The position numbers and the translations under genes are program-made. A DNA stretch of 64,000 nt. Source: Ensifer adhaerens (GTDB lineage: Bacteria > Pseudomonadota > Alphaproteobacteria > Rhizobiales > Rhizobiaceae). Below the pieces are notes generated by a model. The model made no database searches and was not told the DNA's origin. It was given only the letters and a program-made list of their open reading frames with translations. How positions within the stretch are numbered: position 1 is the first letter of the stretch; the number at the start of each line of letters is the position of its first letter. Positions 27,758-37,494 of this stretch are shown here, piece by piece. The stretch covers positions 1,126,501-1,190,500 of the forward strand of contig NZ_CP083350.1 in assembly GCF_020035535.1 (NCBI RefSeq). Reading direction: 5' to 3'.

Positions 27758-28750
27758 ATGTCTGTAAAACATCTTTTTCTACCAGCCTGCGCTGCCGTCA
27801 TCGCGACGGCGGGGGTGCCAGGGGCGGCACATGCGTTGGAGAAAATCCGGTTTGGTTTGAATTGGTTGCCTGAAGCCGAGCATTGCGGCTTCTTCTATGC
27901 CAAGCAAACGGGGCTCTACGAAAAAGTGGGGCTCGACGTGGAATTGAGACCCGGCGGGCCTGGCACAAACATTGCAATGCTAGTCTCTGGCGGTCAGGTC
28001 GACCTAGCTATGGGGACAAGCTTCACCACTCTCAACATGGTAAAGCAAGGCATTCCCGGTATCACTATCGCGGCATACTTCCAGAAAGATCCGCAGACCT
28101 TGGTTGCTCATGCCGATCAGAATGTCACTACTCTGGAAGAGGTGAGGGGCCACCCTGTCATGGTCGCTGATTTCGCACGAGGTGAATTCTGGCAATGGTT
28201 GAAGAGGAAGGCGGGATTTGAGGATACCCAACTCCGTCCGTACACCTACAACGCGGCCGTGTTCCTCAGCGACCCTACGTCTATTCAGCAGGGTTATGTG
28301 ACATCGGACGCGTATTACCTTGGCGCACAGTTGCCAAAGCCTCCCGTAGTCATGCTACTGGCAGACTACGGCTATCCCAACTACTCATCAACAGTATTTG
28401 GAATGCGTGACTTCATCGAGGCCAAGCCAGAAGCCGTGAAATCATTCATTGCTGCTACCAGCGAGGGATATCAGAAATGCATGACGGGCGACTATACGCC
28501 TGCCATGGAGTTGGCTACCTCTATTAACACCGATCCTGCTTATGGGCCGGGATTGTGGAAGGCTGCCATAGCTGAGATGCGTACCCGCGAGCTAGTTACA
28601 GGCGGGGATGCAAGAGCATTGGGTGTCGGCGCGATGACCGATGCGCGCTGGGAGACTTTCTTCAAAGACATGGTCGCGGCGGGCATCTATCCCGCGGATC
28701 TGGATTACCGCAAAGCTTACTCCCTGCGCTTCGTAAACGAAGGAAGGTAG
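27758..28750 (+). CDS. NMT1/ThiY-type ABC substrate-binding protein
   Basis: 330 residues from the ATG at 27758, placed 5 bases after AGGAGG. A Sec signal peptide (about residues 1-25, ending AAHA) directs it to the periplasm. The mature start KIRFGLNWLPEAEHCGFFYAK, then GGPGTNIAMLVSGGQVDLAMG, is of the NMT1/THI5 group that binds thiamine-pyrimidine precursors, riboflavin, sulfonates or nitrate. The LNWxPE opening is closest to the pyrimidine/riboflavin-precursor binders, which suggests an aromatic or heterocyclic ligand. First gene of a four-gene operon with amidase, permease and ATPase. Confidence 0.9.
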   Translation: MSVKHLFLPACAAVIATAGVPGAAHALEKIRFGLNWLPEAEHCGFFYAKQTGLYEKVGLDVELRPGGPGTNIAMLVSGGQVDLAMGTSFTTLNMVKQGIPGITIAAYFQKDPQTLVAHADQNVTTLEEVRGHPVMVADFARGEFWQWLKRKAGFEDTQLRPYTYNAAVFLSDPTSIQQGYVTSDAYYLGAQLPKPPVVMLLADYGYPNYSSTVFGMRDFIEAKPEAVKSFIAATSEGYQKCMTGDYTPAMELATSINTDPAYGPGLWKAAIAEMRTRELVTGGDARALGVGAMTDARWETFFKDMVAAGIYPADLDYRKAYSLRFVNEGR

Positions 28751-28753
28751 ACG

Positions 28754-30148
28754 ATGGGCCCGGCGACTACTTCGGTGTCCGAACTCTGCTACCTTTCCGC
28801 CAGTGAGTTGGGTGAGCTCATCAGACGGGGCAGGGTCAGTTCTCGCGAAATTGTGCAAGCGGCTGTTGATCGCGCGTCTGCGACTTCAGAAGTTAACGGT
28901 ATCGCCGTACCGCTTTTTGACGAGGCATTGGAAGCAGCTGACAAGGCGGATGCAGTCATCCGTCGCGGCGAGAGGTTGGGGCCTCTTCACGGCATTCCAC
29001 TCACTATAAAGGATGGTGTCGCGACGAAGGGCCACCCAAATACGTTCGGCGCGCTCGCAAATGCCAATGACGTGGCGACATCCGATGATGTGGTATGGCA
29101 AAGGTTGCGTGATGCCGGTGCTATCCTTCTCGCAAAATCGACGACTTCTGAATATTTTCATAAAGTGACAACAGATAGCCAGCTCTATGGTGTGACCCGC
29201 AATCCGTGGGCTCTGGACTACAGTCCAGGCGGGTCGAGCGGCGGGGCTGCTGCCTGCTTGTCGGCAGGCATAGGGACGCTGGCTATCGGCTCGGATGGAG
29301 GAGGTTCCTTGCGCTGGCCCGCGTCATGCACGGCTACCTTTGCGATCAAACCGACAATGGGGCGGGTTCCGCATGTGAATTTCGGCGACACGTTCGGCAA
29401 TTACTCTGTGCTTGGTCCGATGGCTCGGAGCGCAGGTGACCTTGGGCTGCTGCTAAACGTAATCGCCGGGTCAGCATCCACCGATGCCGCCAGTATTGGT
29501 CGGGACAGGCCCGTTCCATTGTCAAATCGAGGCGACACTCTTCGTGTTGGGGTGGTATCGCTCGACGGCATCGACCCACAGGTGGAGAAATGTATCGCAA
29601 GCGGATTGCAGGGGCTTGCCCTACAAGGTGTGGCTCTGACCCCGTTTGACGGGAGCTTCCTCGATGGTTCCTACGACATCTATCGTGTCATCTCGTCAGT
29701 TGGACACGCCGCTCGCGCTAGCTTCACGACTACTGACAACCAGGCGAAATGGTCGGACAGCTTCGCGGCTGTCGTGAAAGAGGGTTTGGGTTACGCGGCG
29801 AATGCCTATCATGCCGCGATAACAGCGCGGACCCGGTTGTTTCGCACTGTTCAGTCACTTTTTGATGCCATCGATGTAATCGCTATGCCGGTTTTTTCGG
29901 TGCCTTGTCTTCGCATCGATGACGAAAGTTCTGTCGGCCTTGAGGCCTACGGCAAGGCGGCCGCGACGCTTTATCCATTCAATTTAACAGGTCATCCCGC
30001 AATCTCTGTACCCGTCGGCTTTACCGAACAAGGCCTTCCGGTGGGACTGCAATTGGTTGGTCCTTGGTACAGTGAAAGCAGGCTCATTGCGATGGCTGAG
30101 CTGCTAGAGCAACCCTGGCTTTGGCGAAGGAGGCGCCCATTGCTATGA
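28754..30148 (+). CDS. amidase of the amidase-signature family
   Basis: 464 residues. The Ser-cisSer-Lys triad is visible: Lys in PLTIKDGVATKG (about residue 84), the cis-serine in GTLAIGSDGGGSLRWPA and the nucleophilic region YSPGGSSGGAAAC (about residue 160). C-terminal GHPAISVPVGF is also typical. It hydrolyses a carboxamide to acid and ammonia in the cytosol. It starts 3 bases after the binding-protein stop and overlaps the permease start, so it is embedded inside a transporter operon; the imported ligand is therefore probably an amide or is converted to one. Confidence 0.92.
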   Translation: MGPATTSVSELCYLSASELGELIRRGRVSSREIVQAAVDRASATSEVNGIAVPLFDEALEAADKADAVIRRGERLGPLHGIPLTIKDGVATKGHPNTFGALANANDVATSDDVVWQRLRDAGAILLAKSTTSEYFHKVTTDSQLYGVTRNPWALDYSPGGSSGGAAACLSAGIGTLAIGSDGGGSLRWPASCTATFAIKPTMGRVPHVNFGDTFGNYSVLGPMARSAGDLGLLLNVIAGSASTDAASIGRDRPVPLSNRGDTLRVGVVSLDGIDPQVEKCIASGLQGLALQGVALTPFDGSFLDGSYDIYRVISSVGHAARASFTTTDNQAKWSDSFAAVVKEGLGYAANAYHAAITARTRLFRTVQSLFDAIDVIAMPVFSVPCLRIDDESSVGLEAYGKAAATLYPFNLTGHPAISVPVGFTEQGLPVGLQLVGPWYSESRLIAMAELLEQPWLWRRRRPLL

Positions 30149-30930
30149 AGAATTTCGAGTCAACCCTTATACCAATCGCCGCAGGGCTAATATTTCTTGG
30201 TCTTTGGCAATGGGCGGTCACGCAGTTCGACGTCCCTCACTATGTGCTTCCGGCACCTACCGCAATCCTCCAATCGTTCTGGGAAAACAGGTTGGACCTT
30301 CTGTGCGCACTCGGGAATACGGCAATTGTCACCTTGAGCGCGTTTGTGCTCGCTTTGATTAGCGGTGTTGCTCTAGGCACACTGATGACGCAGAGCCGTC
30401 TCCTCGAACAGATTTTCTGGCCCTATGCCGTCGTCTTGCAGGTCACGCCCATTGTCGCGGTGGCTCCCCTGGTCATTATTTGGGTAGGCCTATCTAGGGT
30501 GTGGTTAGCCCTCTTGATTCTTGCTTGGTTGGTTGCGTTCTTTCCTATGTTGTCCAACACCGTCGTTGGAATAAAATCAACTGAACATGGACTAAGGAAC
30601 CTATTCACTCTTTATGGTGCTTCCCGTTGGGATCGCCTATGGCGCTTGCAGCTTCCGGGAGCATTGCCATTCATCCTGGCAGGTGCCCGAATATCCGCAG
30701 GTCTCTCCGTCATTGGCGCCGTAGTGGCAGAATTTGTAGCAAGTAGCGGAACATCCACGGGGCTGGCATGGACCATCGTGCAAAGCGGAAGCATGCTGGA
30801 CGTGCCCCGTATGTTTGCGGCCCTGTTCCTACTGTCTGCCTTCGGAATAACTATCTGGCAGATCATGACAATCTTCCAGACTCTCCTCTTGAGTCGCTGG
30901 CACGAAAGCGAGGTTTCCCATGAGCTATAA
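30145..30930 (+). CDS. ABC transporter permease (nitrate/sulfonate/taurine type)
   Basis: 261 residues from the ATG at 30145, which overlaps the amidase stop as ATGA; an AGGAGG lies in the end of the amidase gene. Six hydrophobic helices and the EAA-loop signature FTLYGASRWDRLWRLQLPGALPF (the ATPase contact site) identify a BPD-type inner-membrane component. The N-terminal HYVLPAPTAILQSF is typical of the SsuC/ThiX group. It acts with the flanking genes to import the periplasmic ligand. Confidence 0.92.
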   Translation: MKNFESTLIPIAAGLIFLGLWQWAVTQFDVPHYVLPAPTAILQSFWENRLDLLCALGNTAIVTLSAFVLALISGVALGTLMTQSRLLEQIFWPYAVVLQVTPIVAVAPLVIIWVGLSRVWLALLILAWLVAFFPMLSNTVVGIKSTEHGLRNLFTLYGASRWDRLWRLQLPGALPFILAGARISAGLSVIGAVVAEFVASSGTSTGLAWTIVQSGSMLDVPRMFAALFLLSAFGITIWQIMTIFQTLLLSRWHESEVSHEL

Positions 30931-31675
30931 TGAGTTGTCAGCACCGCTGGTCGCCAGTCTCAGAAATGTTTCAAAGGCCTATGGCAGCATGACTGTGCTG
31001 GAGGCCGTTGACCTCGATATTGCGCAAGGGGAATTCTTGTGCCTCTTGGGACCGTCGGGTTGTGGCAAGTCAACAATTCTGCGGTTATTGGCTGGTTTGA
31101 GCAAACCGACGGGCGGCAAATTGGAAATGCCTGCGCGCTCGCCTGCCGACATAGGCGTCGTATTCCAGGAACCAACACTTCTCCCCTGGGCAACGGTGTC
31201 AAGCAATGTTGCATTGCCGCTCAAGCTGTGGAAGCGGCCGGCATCTGAAATTGCGCGGGAAGTCTCTCGAGTTCTCGAAATGGTGAAATTGACGGGATTC
31301 GAACAGGCCTATCCTAGGGAATTATCCGGCGGGATGAAGATGCGGGTCTCGATCGCTAGGGCTTTGGTGACTAAACCAAAGCTACTCCTGATGGATGAGC
31401 CTTTCGCCGCACTCGACGAAATTACACGCGCACGGCTCGACGATGATCTGTTGGCGATCCAACGCGATAGCGGATGCACGGTCGTTTTTGTCACTCATAG
31501 TACGCCTGAGAGCGTATATCTCGCCACCCGCATTGCTGTGATGCGAACCCGCCCAAGCCGTTTCGTGGGTTTTGTTGATGTCCCCGCGTCAGCGATTCGC
31601 GATAAAGCCTATCGTGTAAGCCAGCAGTTCGTCGAAACGACAACTCAGGTCTCGGAACTTTTGGACGAAGATTAG
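30920..31675 (+). CDS. ABC transporter ATPase (SsuB/TauB/ThiZ type)
   Basis: 251 residues, overlapping the permease end by 11 bases. Walker A GPSGCGKST (about residue 40), Q-loop VFQEPTLLPW, signature LSGGMKMRVSIARAL, Walker B LLLMDEPFAALD and the switch His in VTHSTPE are all intact. It energises the NMT1-type importer from the cytosolic face. Last gene of the operon; the end is 120 bases from the convergent FAD monooxygenase. Confidence 0.95.
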   Translation: MSYNELSAPLVASLRNVSKAYGSMTVLEAVDLDIAQGEFLCLLGPSGCGKSTILRLLAGLSKPTGGKLEMPARSPADIGVVFQEPTLLPWATVSSNVALPLKLWKRPASEIAREVSRVLEMVKLTGFEQAYPRELSGGMKMRVSIARALVTKPKLLLMDEPFAALDEITRARLDDDLLAIQRDSGCTVVFVTHSTPESVYLATRIAVMRTRPSRFVGFVDVPASAIRDKAYRVSQQFVETTTQVSELLDED

Positions 31676-31797
31676 CCAGCATCCGAGCTCAACGGATGGG
31701 CAGACCTGCTCGCGTATCGGCGCGCCATCCACTCGGTGCTCTTCGGCGGCTTTGCGCCGCACCGATGCACTTAAATTGCTTCTACTTGTTTGGAGAA

Positions 31798-32910
31798 CTA
31801 GAGTGCCACGCCGCCGAGTACCTTCCCAAGATGAGAGATTTCGCGGCCCACCGTGATGCGCTCACGTTCATAACGCTTCAATGCGTCCGACAAATTACCG
31901 GTCTCCGCTAGTGCTTTTCGCAAGGCGAGCACGTCCCCAGCTGCTTTCGCAACCCCCATGGCGGTATGGGGGCGTACCACAAAGGCAGCGTCACCAACCA
32001 AGGCAGTTCGGTGCGATACCATTCTTTCCGACTCGTAGTCGAAGATACCTTGAATGAAGGGACTTCTCGTAGCGTCTATTGTTAAAGCAAATTGGGGAGG
32101 TAGGAATGCGAACGCATCTGCAGCAAGCGCCCTCTGCCGCGAGGGCGTGAGCTCGCCGCGCGGTAACGAGAAATCATATTTTTTGCCGCGTGCTCCGGTG
32201 AATAGGTCTGGGAGTTCATCTGCCGAGACTTTACGGTACCATACCCAGTTGTAGCGACGCGTACCCTCCTCCATTTCCCCTTTAGGTCCTGGGACCAGAT
32301 AGCCCAGTGCGTGGATACCCTTCGTTACATAAAACGTGAAGCGGTTCAGAAGGATCGAGGCCGCCGCTGGAAGACGGGTTTCTGCGATAATGCCTCGCCA
32401 TGCCACATAACCGGCGAAGCGGTTCGTCGAGTTGGCATTAATGACCGTCCGGACCGTGGATGCAACCCCATCGGCACCGACGACGAGGTCAAAGCTGCTG
32501 CATTGCCCGTCCGCGAACTTAACGGTTACACTGTCGACGTGTTGCTCAACCTGACTGATCATTGTTCCCAGTCGATAGTGTTCAGGCGGCAGCATTGCAG
32601 CCACAGTGGAGTAGAGCGTATCCCATGAAATCTGTGTCTGCGGCGTCGCGATACGCTCGGCTACGCGCCCGTCGGAGGCCAAGAATATTCGTTCCTGCGC
32701 GACGACACCCACATGCGCCAGGTGCTCGCACCCGATAGCGCGTAGCATACGAAACAGGTCGGCTTGCGCGACTAGCCCGGCGCCGCGCCCGGCCAGACCG
32801 TGAGCGGAACGTTCAAACACGGTAACGTTATGGCCGTCGCTTCGGAGAAGGATTGCGGTAAACAGGCCTGCGAGAGAACCGCCGACAATCCCAATGTTTA
32901 GCGATCGCAT
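31798..32910 (-). CDS. FAD-dependent monooxygenase, 2,6-dihydroxypyridine 3-hydroxylase-like
   Basis: 370 residues, class A flavoprotein hydroxylase. GxGxxG-type NIGIVGGSLAGLFTAILL binds FAD; the DG motif is VVGADGVASTVR and the GD motif TALVGDAAFVVRPHTAMGVAK. The internal RRYNWVWYRKV followed by KKYDFSLPRGELTP matches the substrate domain of the pyridine-ring hydroxylases of nicotine degradation, as I remember them. It therefore probably hydroxylates an aromatic N-heterocycle or a phenol using NAD(P)H and O2. It lies convergent with the ABC/amidase operon, which could supply its substrate. No strong ribosome site is seen. Confidence 0.85.
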   Translation of the reverse strand: MRSLNIGIVGGSLAGLFTAILLRSDGHNVTVFERSAHGLAGRGAGLVAQADLFRMLRAIGCEHLAHVGVVAQERIFLASDGRVAERIATPQTQISWDTLYSTVAAMLPPEHYRLGTMISQVEQHVDSVTVKFADGQCSSFDLVVGADGVASTVRTVINANSTNRFAGYVAWRGIIAETRLPAAASILLNRFTFYVTKGIHALGYLVPGPKGEMEEGTRRYNWVWYRKVSADELPDLFTGARGKKYDFSLPRGELTPSRQRALAADAFAFLPPQFALTIDATRSPFIQGIFDYESERMVSHRTALVGDAAFVVRPHTAMGVAKAAGDVLALRKALAETGNLSDALKRYERERITVGREISHLGKVLGGVAL

Positions 32911-33187
32911 ATGAAAATCCTATCTTGGTTCGGGTGTTGTCACTGCGGAACCTGTTGAAGAACAAACTGCACGCGGACAAAGCCAACTCTGCTGAAAATG
33001 CCACAAGGCCCGCAGGCTGCGCTCCAACTCGTCAGAGCTGGATAATGGGAGCGCAAACACGCGTGTTGCTCAGGGCGCGTGAGCCTGCCCTCGCGCCGTC
33101 GTGACAGACACATGCTAGGTAATTCCAAGCGGACGCCGAGCGAACCATTTGCCCGCCCGGTGATTAAGAGTCTACTTCTGCAAAAAT

Positions 33188-35464
33188 TCACTCGGCAGTT
33201 TGTCGCAGCGGTGTGAATCCATACCGCTTCGGTTGGGGAGTCTCTTGCCGTAGCGTCCGGAACATCTCCTCATAATCCTTTTCGACTTCGAGCGTCACAG
33301 AGGGTCTGATTTCTTGGAGCGCTTTCGTAAAATGAACGCTTCGGACCTGCGGCACGTCGAGCGACTCCCGAAGCGCGACGAGGCCGGCTCGGCGGGTTAG
33401 GTCCTCAAGATCCGCGCCAGTGAACCTTTCGGTTCGAGCCGCCAGTTCTTCAAGCCGTACATCGGCTGCCAAGGGCATCTTTCTGGTGTGAATGCCGAGT
33501 ATCTTCAGCCGCGCCTTGCTATCTGGAACTGGCACATAGACGAGTTCGTCGAATCGACCTGGGCGCAGCAGCGCTGGGTCAAGCAGGTTCGGGCGGTTCG
33601 TGGCTGCCATGACGACCACGCCCTGCATGTCTTCCAATCCATCCATTTCGGCAAGGAGAGTATTGACGACACGCTCGGTAACAGCGGGTTCCCCCAATCC
33701 ACCCCCTCGAGCAGGTGCCAATGAGTCTATCTCGTCGATGAAAATGATCGTTGGAGCGACCTGCCGGGCTCTCTCGAATAGCCGCGTGACCTGCTGTTCC
33801 GATTCCCCATACCATTTCGAAAGTAGATCAGAAGACTTCGTCGCAACGAAATTGGCTTCCGCCTCCCTGGCAACTGCTTTTGCAAGGAGCGTTTTGCCGG
33901 TACCTGGGGGCCCGAACAACAGGAAGCCCTTGGCGGGGCGAATGCCAAGTCTCTTAAATGACTGGGGCGAACGAAGGGGAAGCTCGACGCCTTCCTTGAG
34001 CTTCATTTGTGCCTGGTCGAGGCCGCCGACGTCCTCCCATCGAACGTCTGGTGCCTGGATCATGATCTCACGCAGCGCCGAGGGCTGTATGCGCTTCATA
34101 GCGGTAACAAAATCATCCTGGCCGACTGAAAGGTCGTCGATGACTTCCGACGGGATGCCTTCTCGAAGATTGATATTCGGCAGAACCCGCCTCAACGCAT
34201 CCATCGCGGCTTCGCGGACAAGTGCGCCTAGGTCCGCGCCGACGAAGCCGTACGTTGACCGTGCGACTTCATCGAGATCAGTTCCTTTCTTGAGAGGCAT
34301 ACCCCTTGTGTGAATTGCCAGGACTTCTCGACGCCCGCCTTGATCTGGTACACCGATAACTATTTCTCTATCGAAGCGTCCGGGACGTCTAAGAGCCTCA
34401 TCGATCGCATCACGTCGGTTAGTAGCGCCAATGACCACAATATTCTGACGCGGTTCCAAGCCATCCATTAAGGTAAGCAGCTGCGCAACGATGCGTCGCT
34501 CGACCTCGCCAGTGACTTGTTCACGCTTCGGGGCGATAGAGTCTATCTCATCGATGAAGATCACAGAGGGTGCGTTCTGAGACGCTTCCTGGAAGACCTG
34601 CCTGAGCCGCTCTTCAGATTCGCCATAGCGGCTTCCCATGATTTCTGGTCCCGCAATGTGATAGAAACTTGCTTCAGTCTCGTTAGCGACTGCACGCGCG
34701 AGGAGGGTCTTTCCAGTGCCGGGCGGACCGTACAGCAGAACGCCTTTGGGGGGATCAATTCCTAGACGCTGAAACAGCTCTGGATGCCGTAGGGGCAATT
34801 CGACCATTTCGCGAACTTGCGCCACCGACGAACCCAATCCACCGATGTCGTCGTAGGTCACATCAGCCCTCCGAGCTTCCTTGGGCTCCTCATACAGTGG
34901 GCGTAGTTCGACAATTGTTTTGTCCGTCATCTGGACAATACCGCGGGGCTGAGTAGAAACCACAACCAAGCGGATTTCCTGGAGGCCATAGGCTGGCAGG
35001 TCCACTAAACCACGGAGCAGTCCATCACCTCGGCCGTCCCTGCCGCCCAAATGCTGTTGTACCGACGTTGATACGACATCTCCTGATACCATTGGTCTTT
35101 GGAGAAAAGTTCTCTGTAGGGCTTCGCCCGAGCCTTGAAGACGGAGGTTCTTTTGAGCGGGTGCGAGTACGACCTTCGCAGCTGGTCGGGCCTCCGCTTT
35201 GCGTACTTCAATATGATCACCACTCGTGGCACCAGCATTCACGCGTTGAAGTCCATCCAACCGAATGATGTTTATCCCCTCATCCTCCGGATATGGGCGC
35301 ATGGCGATTGCGGCCGTATGTCGCTTACCAATCAGTTCAATGAGGTCGCCTTCCTTGACGCCTATCTTCTGCATTACCGATACGGTTAGTCTCGCAACAC
35401 TAGCGCCTGCGTCCTGAAGACGCATGTTAGCCACCTGTAGCTGAATGCTGGAATCGTCGGACAT
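33188..35464 (-). CDS. CDC48/VCP-type double AAA+ ATPase
   Basis: 758 residues. Residues 1-90 form a double-psi barrel N-domain ([17 protein letters not shown]), followed by a second N-subdomain, then two AAA modules. D1 has GPPGTGKT near residue 245 and [15 protein letters not shown]2 has GPPGTGKT near 520 and [16 protein letters not shown]; second-region-of-homology ATNRR and ATNRP arginines follow each. It is predicted to be a hexameric protein unfoldase in the cytosol, as CDC48 is in archaea and eukaryotes. Bacterial copies occur sporadically. Stand-alone gene with a GAGAAGG site; no peptidase or cofactor is adjacent. Confidence 0.93.
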   Translation of the reverse strand: MSDDSSIQLQVANMRLQDAGASVARLTVSVMQKIGVKEGDLIELIGKRHTAAIAMRPYPEDEGINIIRLDGLQRVNAGATSGDHIEVRKAEARPAAKVVLAPAQKNLRLQGSGEALQRTFLQRPMVSGDVVSTSVQQHLGGRDGRGDGLLRGLVDLPAYGLQEIRLVVVSTQPRGIVQMTDKTIVELRPLYEEPKEARRADVTYDDIGGLGSSVAQVREMVELPLRHPELFQRLGIDPPKGVLLYGPPGTGKTLLARAVANETEASFYHIAGPEIMGSRYGESEERLRQVFQEASQNAPSVIFIDEIDSIAPKREQVTGEVERRIVAQLLTLMDGLEPRQNIVVIGATNRRDAIDEALRRPGRFDREIVIGVPDQGGRREVLAIHTRGMPLKKGTDLDEVARSTYGFVGADLGALVREAAMDALRRVLPNINLREGIPSEVIDDLSVGQDDFVTAMKRIQPSALREIMIQAPDVRWEDVGGLDQAQMKLKEGVELPLRSPQSFKRLGIRPAKGFLLFGPPGTGKTLLAKAVAREAEANFVATKSSDLLSKWYGESEQQVTRLFERARQVAPTIIFIDEIDSLAPARGGGLGEPAVTERVVNTLLAEMDGLEDMQGVVVMAATNRPNLLDPALLRPGRFDELVYVPVPDSKARLKILGIHTRKMPLAADVRLEELAARTERFTGADLEDLTRRAGLVALRESLDVPQVRSVHFTKALQEIRPSVTLEVEKDYEEMFRTLRQETPQPKRYGFTPLRQTAE

Positions 35465-35900
35465 TTGTGGCCCTTCTCACGCTTGTGATGCTCGAAATTT
35501 ATACTGTGACTTGGCGTACCCCGCGTACGATACGGGCTCGCTCTTCAATTCGTCCGTAGGCATGATCTCGTCGATTACCTTTACTGTGCAGATAGCTCTC
35601 GACGACAACGCTCTCTTCGGGGCGATGGGATAGGTGTGATGCACTTGGGTAGCCTCTGGAAAGGGCCATCGGATATGGCGAGCAGTAGTTCATGCTGTCG
35701 GGCGATCCGAGATCCTCCAGTTTTATCTAGAGCCTCCGCGACGACATCCGCTGTTACACCGAAGTGAGGAGGCGATGCCGTGCCACAATTATTCGTCCAG
35801 AGGAAATTTCAAATTTGCAAAAGTGACCTTGCCGAATTGAGGCTTGAGTTGCCGCCTGTCGTGGAGACACTCGTTACGCAAAAAATAGTGAGGAATCTCG
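35465..35900. other. intergenic, divergent promoters of cdc48-type and RidA genes
   Basis: About 440 bases with short frames only. It presumably holds the promoters of both flanking genes. No operator or heat-shock promoter could be assigned with confidence. Confidence 0.4.
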
Positions 35901-36356
35901 ATGGCAAGTGAAAATAGGAATCCCCTGCAGAAGGTCTCCAAGAATTTGGGAGTGGCGTGGGAAGAGGGCTACGGCTATTCGCAGGCCGTTAAGGTCGGGA
36001 ACACGGTGTATCTTTCGGGTCAGCTTAGCCATAACGATAAAGGCGAGATGGTAGCGCCTGCGCCGCTCGATGCCGACGGGAAGGTTACGGATTTCTCGAA
36101 CATGGAAGCACAGATGGTACAAACTTATGCAAATTGCGTAACGCTGCTGTCTGCCTATGGTCTGACTCTCGATCACGTCGTGGAGGAAACGGTATATGTG
36201 CTGGATATGGACGCAGCCTTTCAGGTCGCGGGCCCTGTTCGCAAGAAGGCATTTGGTTCCCCGAGGCCTGAAGTTGCAAGCACGATGCTGGTGACGCCTC
36301 GGTTGGCGATTCCTACCCAGTTGATCGAGATTAGCATGGTTGCCATTGTCAGTTAG
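35901..36356 (+). CDS. single-domain RidA/YjgF-family protein, paralogue
   Basis: 151 residues, one RidA domain: VAWEEGYGYSQAVKVGNTVYLSGQ, DHVVEETVYVLDMD and TPRLAIPTQLIEI. It is clearly the sister of the protein at 4470-4928 along its whole length. The residue matching catalytic Arg105 of RidA is replaced (VASTMLVTPR), so imine deaminase activity of the classical kind is unlikely. A GAGGAATCTCG stretch precedes the ATG. Monocistronic, divergent from the AAA+ gene. Confidence 0.92.
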   Translation: MASENRNPLQKVSKNLGVAWEEGYGYSQAVKVGNTVYLSGQLSHNDKGEMVAPAPLDADGKVTDFSNMEAQMVQTYANCVTLLSAYGLTLDHVVEETVYVLDMDAAFQVAGPVRKKAFGSPRPEVASTMLVTPRLAIPTQLIEISMVAIVS

Positions 36357-36716
36357 ATCAATCGTTAGAGCGGAAACCGCGCACGACGGAGAGAAGCAAC
36401 GAAGCCCGATCCTGAATATCGGACTAGGCAAAGGCAAAGCAAAAATACCTGCGCAAATCTTGCTTGATCACGTATCCCGCATTCCAGGTTTTCACCGGGA
36501 TCGTGCTGCGATCTCGGCGAAGCATCGTCTCTGACTGACACAAATTCAGGATCTTCGGGCGGTCAGTTTCAACATTAGATTGTTCCTGGACCGTTTTCAC
36601 TTCGACGATGGCCTACAGGTCGTGGACCAATGCTTGTTCGTCGGGTCCGTGCGTCCGCTGCCTGCGGATGCACCGAGCAATCTACCTGAACCCGTTTTGA
36701 TTAAGGAGACTACAAA
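36357..36716. other. intergenic, no gene seen
   Basis: About 360 bases between two plus-strand genes, with no supported coding frame or clear hairpin. Confidence 0.35.
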
Positions 36717-36995
36717 GTGGAATTTAAGCACGAATACAATTCATCCGGGGGCCGATACACTACTGCGGCAGATGGGGTGGTTGCGTATATCAGCTACTCC
36801 CGAACTTCTCCTCGCCTTATTATTATCGACCACACCGAGGTTCCCGATGTGCTCCGTGGTAAAGGTATTGGCCAGGCACTGGCCATGCATGCGGTCGAGG
36901 AAGCGCGATCCGGAGGATGGAAGATAATACCGCTATGCCCATTCTTCCAGAGCCAGCTCGCCACACATCCTGACTGGCGCGATGTCATAGCCTGA
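36717..36995 (+). CDS. small GNAT-fold acetyltransferase-like protein (YjdJ/NATD1 type)
   Basis: 92 residues, starting at GTG 36717 behind AAGGAGA. The acetyl-CoA binding motif VPDVLRGKGIGQALA and the closing KIIPLCPFFQSQLATHPDW define the minimal N-acetyltransferase domain of the NATD1/YjdJ group, in which the Cys of PLCPF has been proposed to take part in transfer. The acceptor is unknown. It stands alone. Confidence 0.9.
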   Translation: MEFKHEYNSSGGRYTTAADGVVAYISYSRTSPRLIIIDHTEVPDVLRGKGIGQALAMHAVEEARSGGWKIIPLCPFFQSQLATHPDWRDVIA

Positions 36996-37494
36996 GTATG
37001 AATCAACGTTCTGGTGGTCGGAAGCGAGATCACAGGGAAACCAGATATCGTGGCGAATAACTGGCGGTCGCTAGGCCTATAAACGTCCGGTCGAAGCCTC
37101 GCTAAGGGAACTCGCAAGTCCGCGATAACCCTTAGAGCATCGGGGCGCTAAGGTTCGTGGCCTCCTGTGGAGAGCTGGCTCGAGAATATTTCACCCGGTC
37201 GGAACGTTAAAGGCGAAGCCACGGCGGCTCGGAAGTCTACGGAGCCGCCGTGAACCGAACGCGCTTGATCAGAGCATCTCTTGCCGAGTTGCTCAATCAT
37301 AAGTTTATACCCGTCCGAGTTCTGGTGTTGTAGTATAATTACATTCAACTCTGAAGTGAAGATGCGAATGCGCGCTTCATTTCCGAGTAAAGAAGAGGAT
37401 TTGTGTTTCAATAACTATTTTATTTTAATTGGTTTACGACCGACAATGCAGTCGGAGCACCCTCTCTCGCGTGATCATACCATCTGAGCCAGAA
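36996..37494. other. intergenic, chemoreceptor upstream region
   Basis: About 500 bases. A perfect 11-bp stem (CACGGCGGCTC / GAGCCGCCGTG) lies at 37220-37252, and the last 150 bases before the chemoreceptor are conspicuously AT-rich, as expected of its promoter. No gene seen. Confidence 0.4.
37220..37252. terminator. putative hairpin
   Basis: Perfect 11-bp arms with an 11-base loop, 225 bases after the acetyltransferase gene. No T-tract on either strand, so its role as terminator is uncertain. Confidence 0.35.

Noticed and set aside
32940..33191. 83-codon minus-strand frame just after the AAA+ gene
   Set aside because: It begins in the last bases of the ATPase gene, lacks a ribosome site and has a random, Arg-rich sequence.
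33600..34313. 237-codon plus-strand frame opposite the AAA+ ATPase
   Set aside because: Shadow of highly conserved AAA motifs in the other direction.
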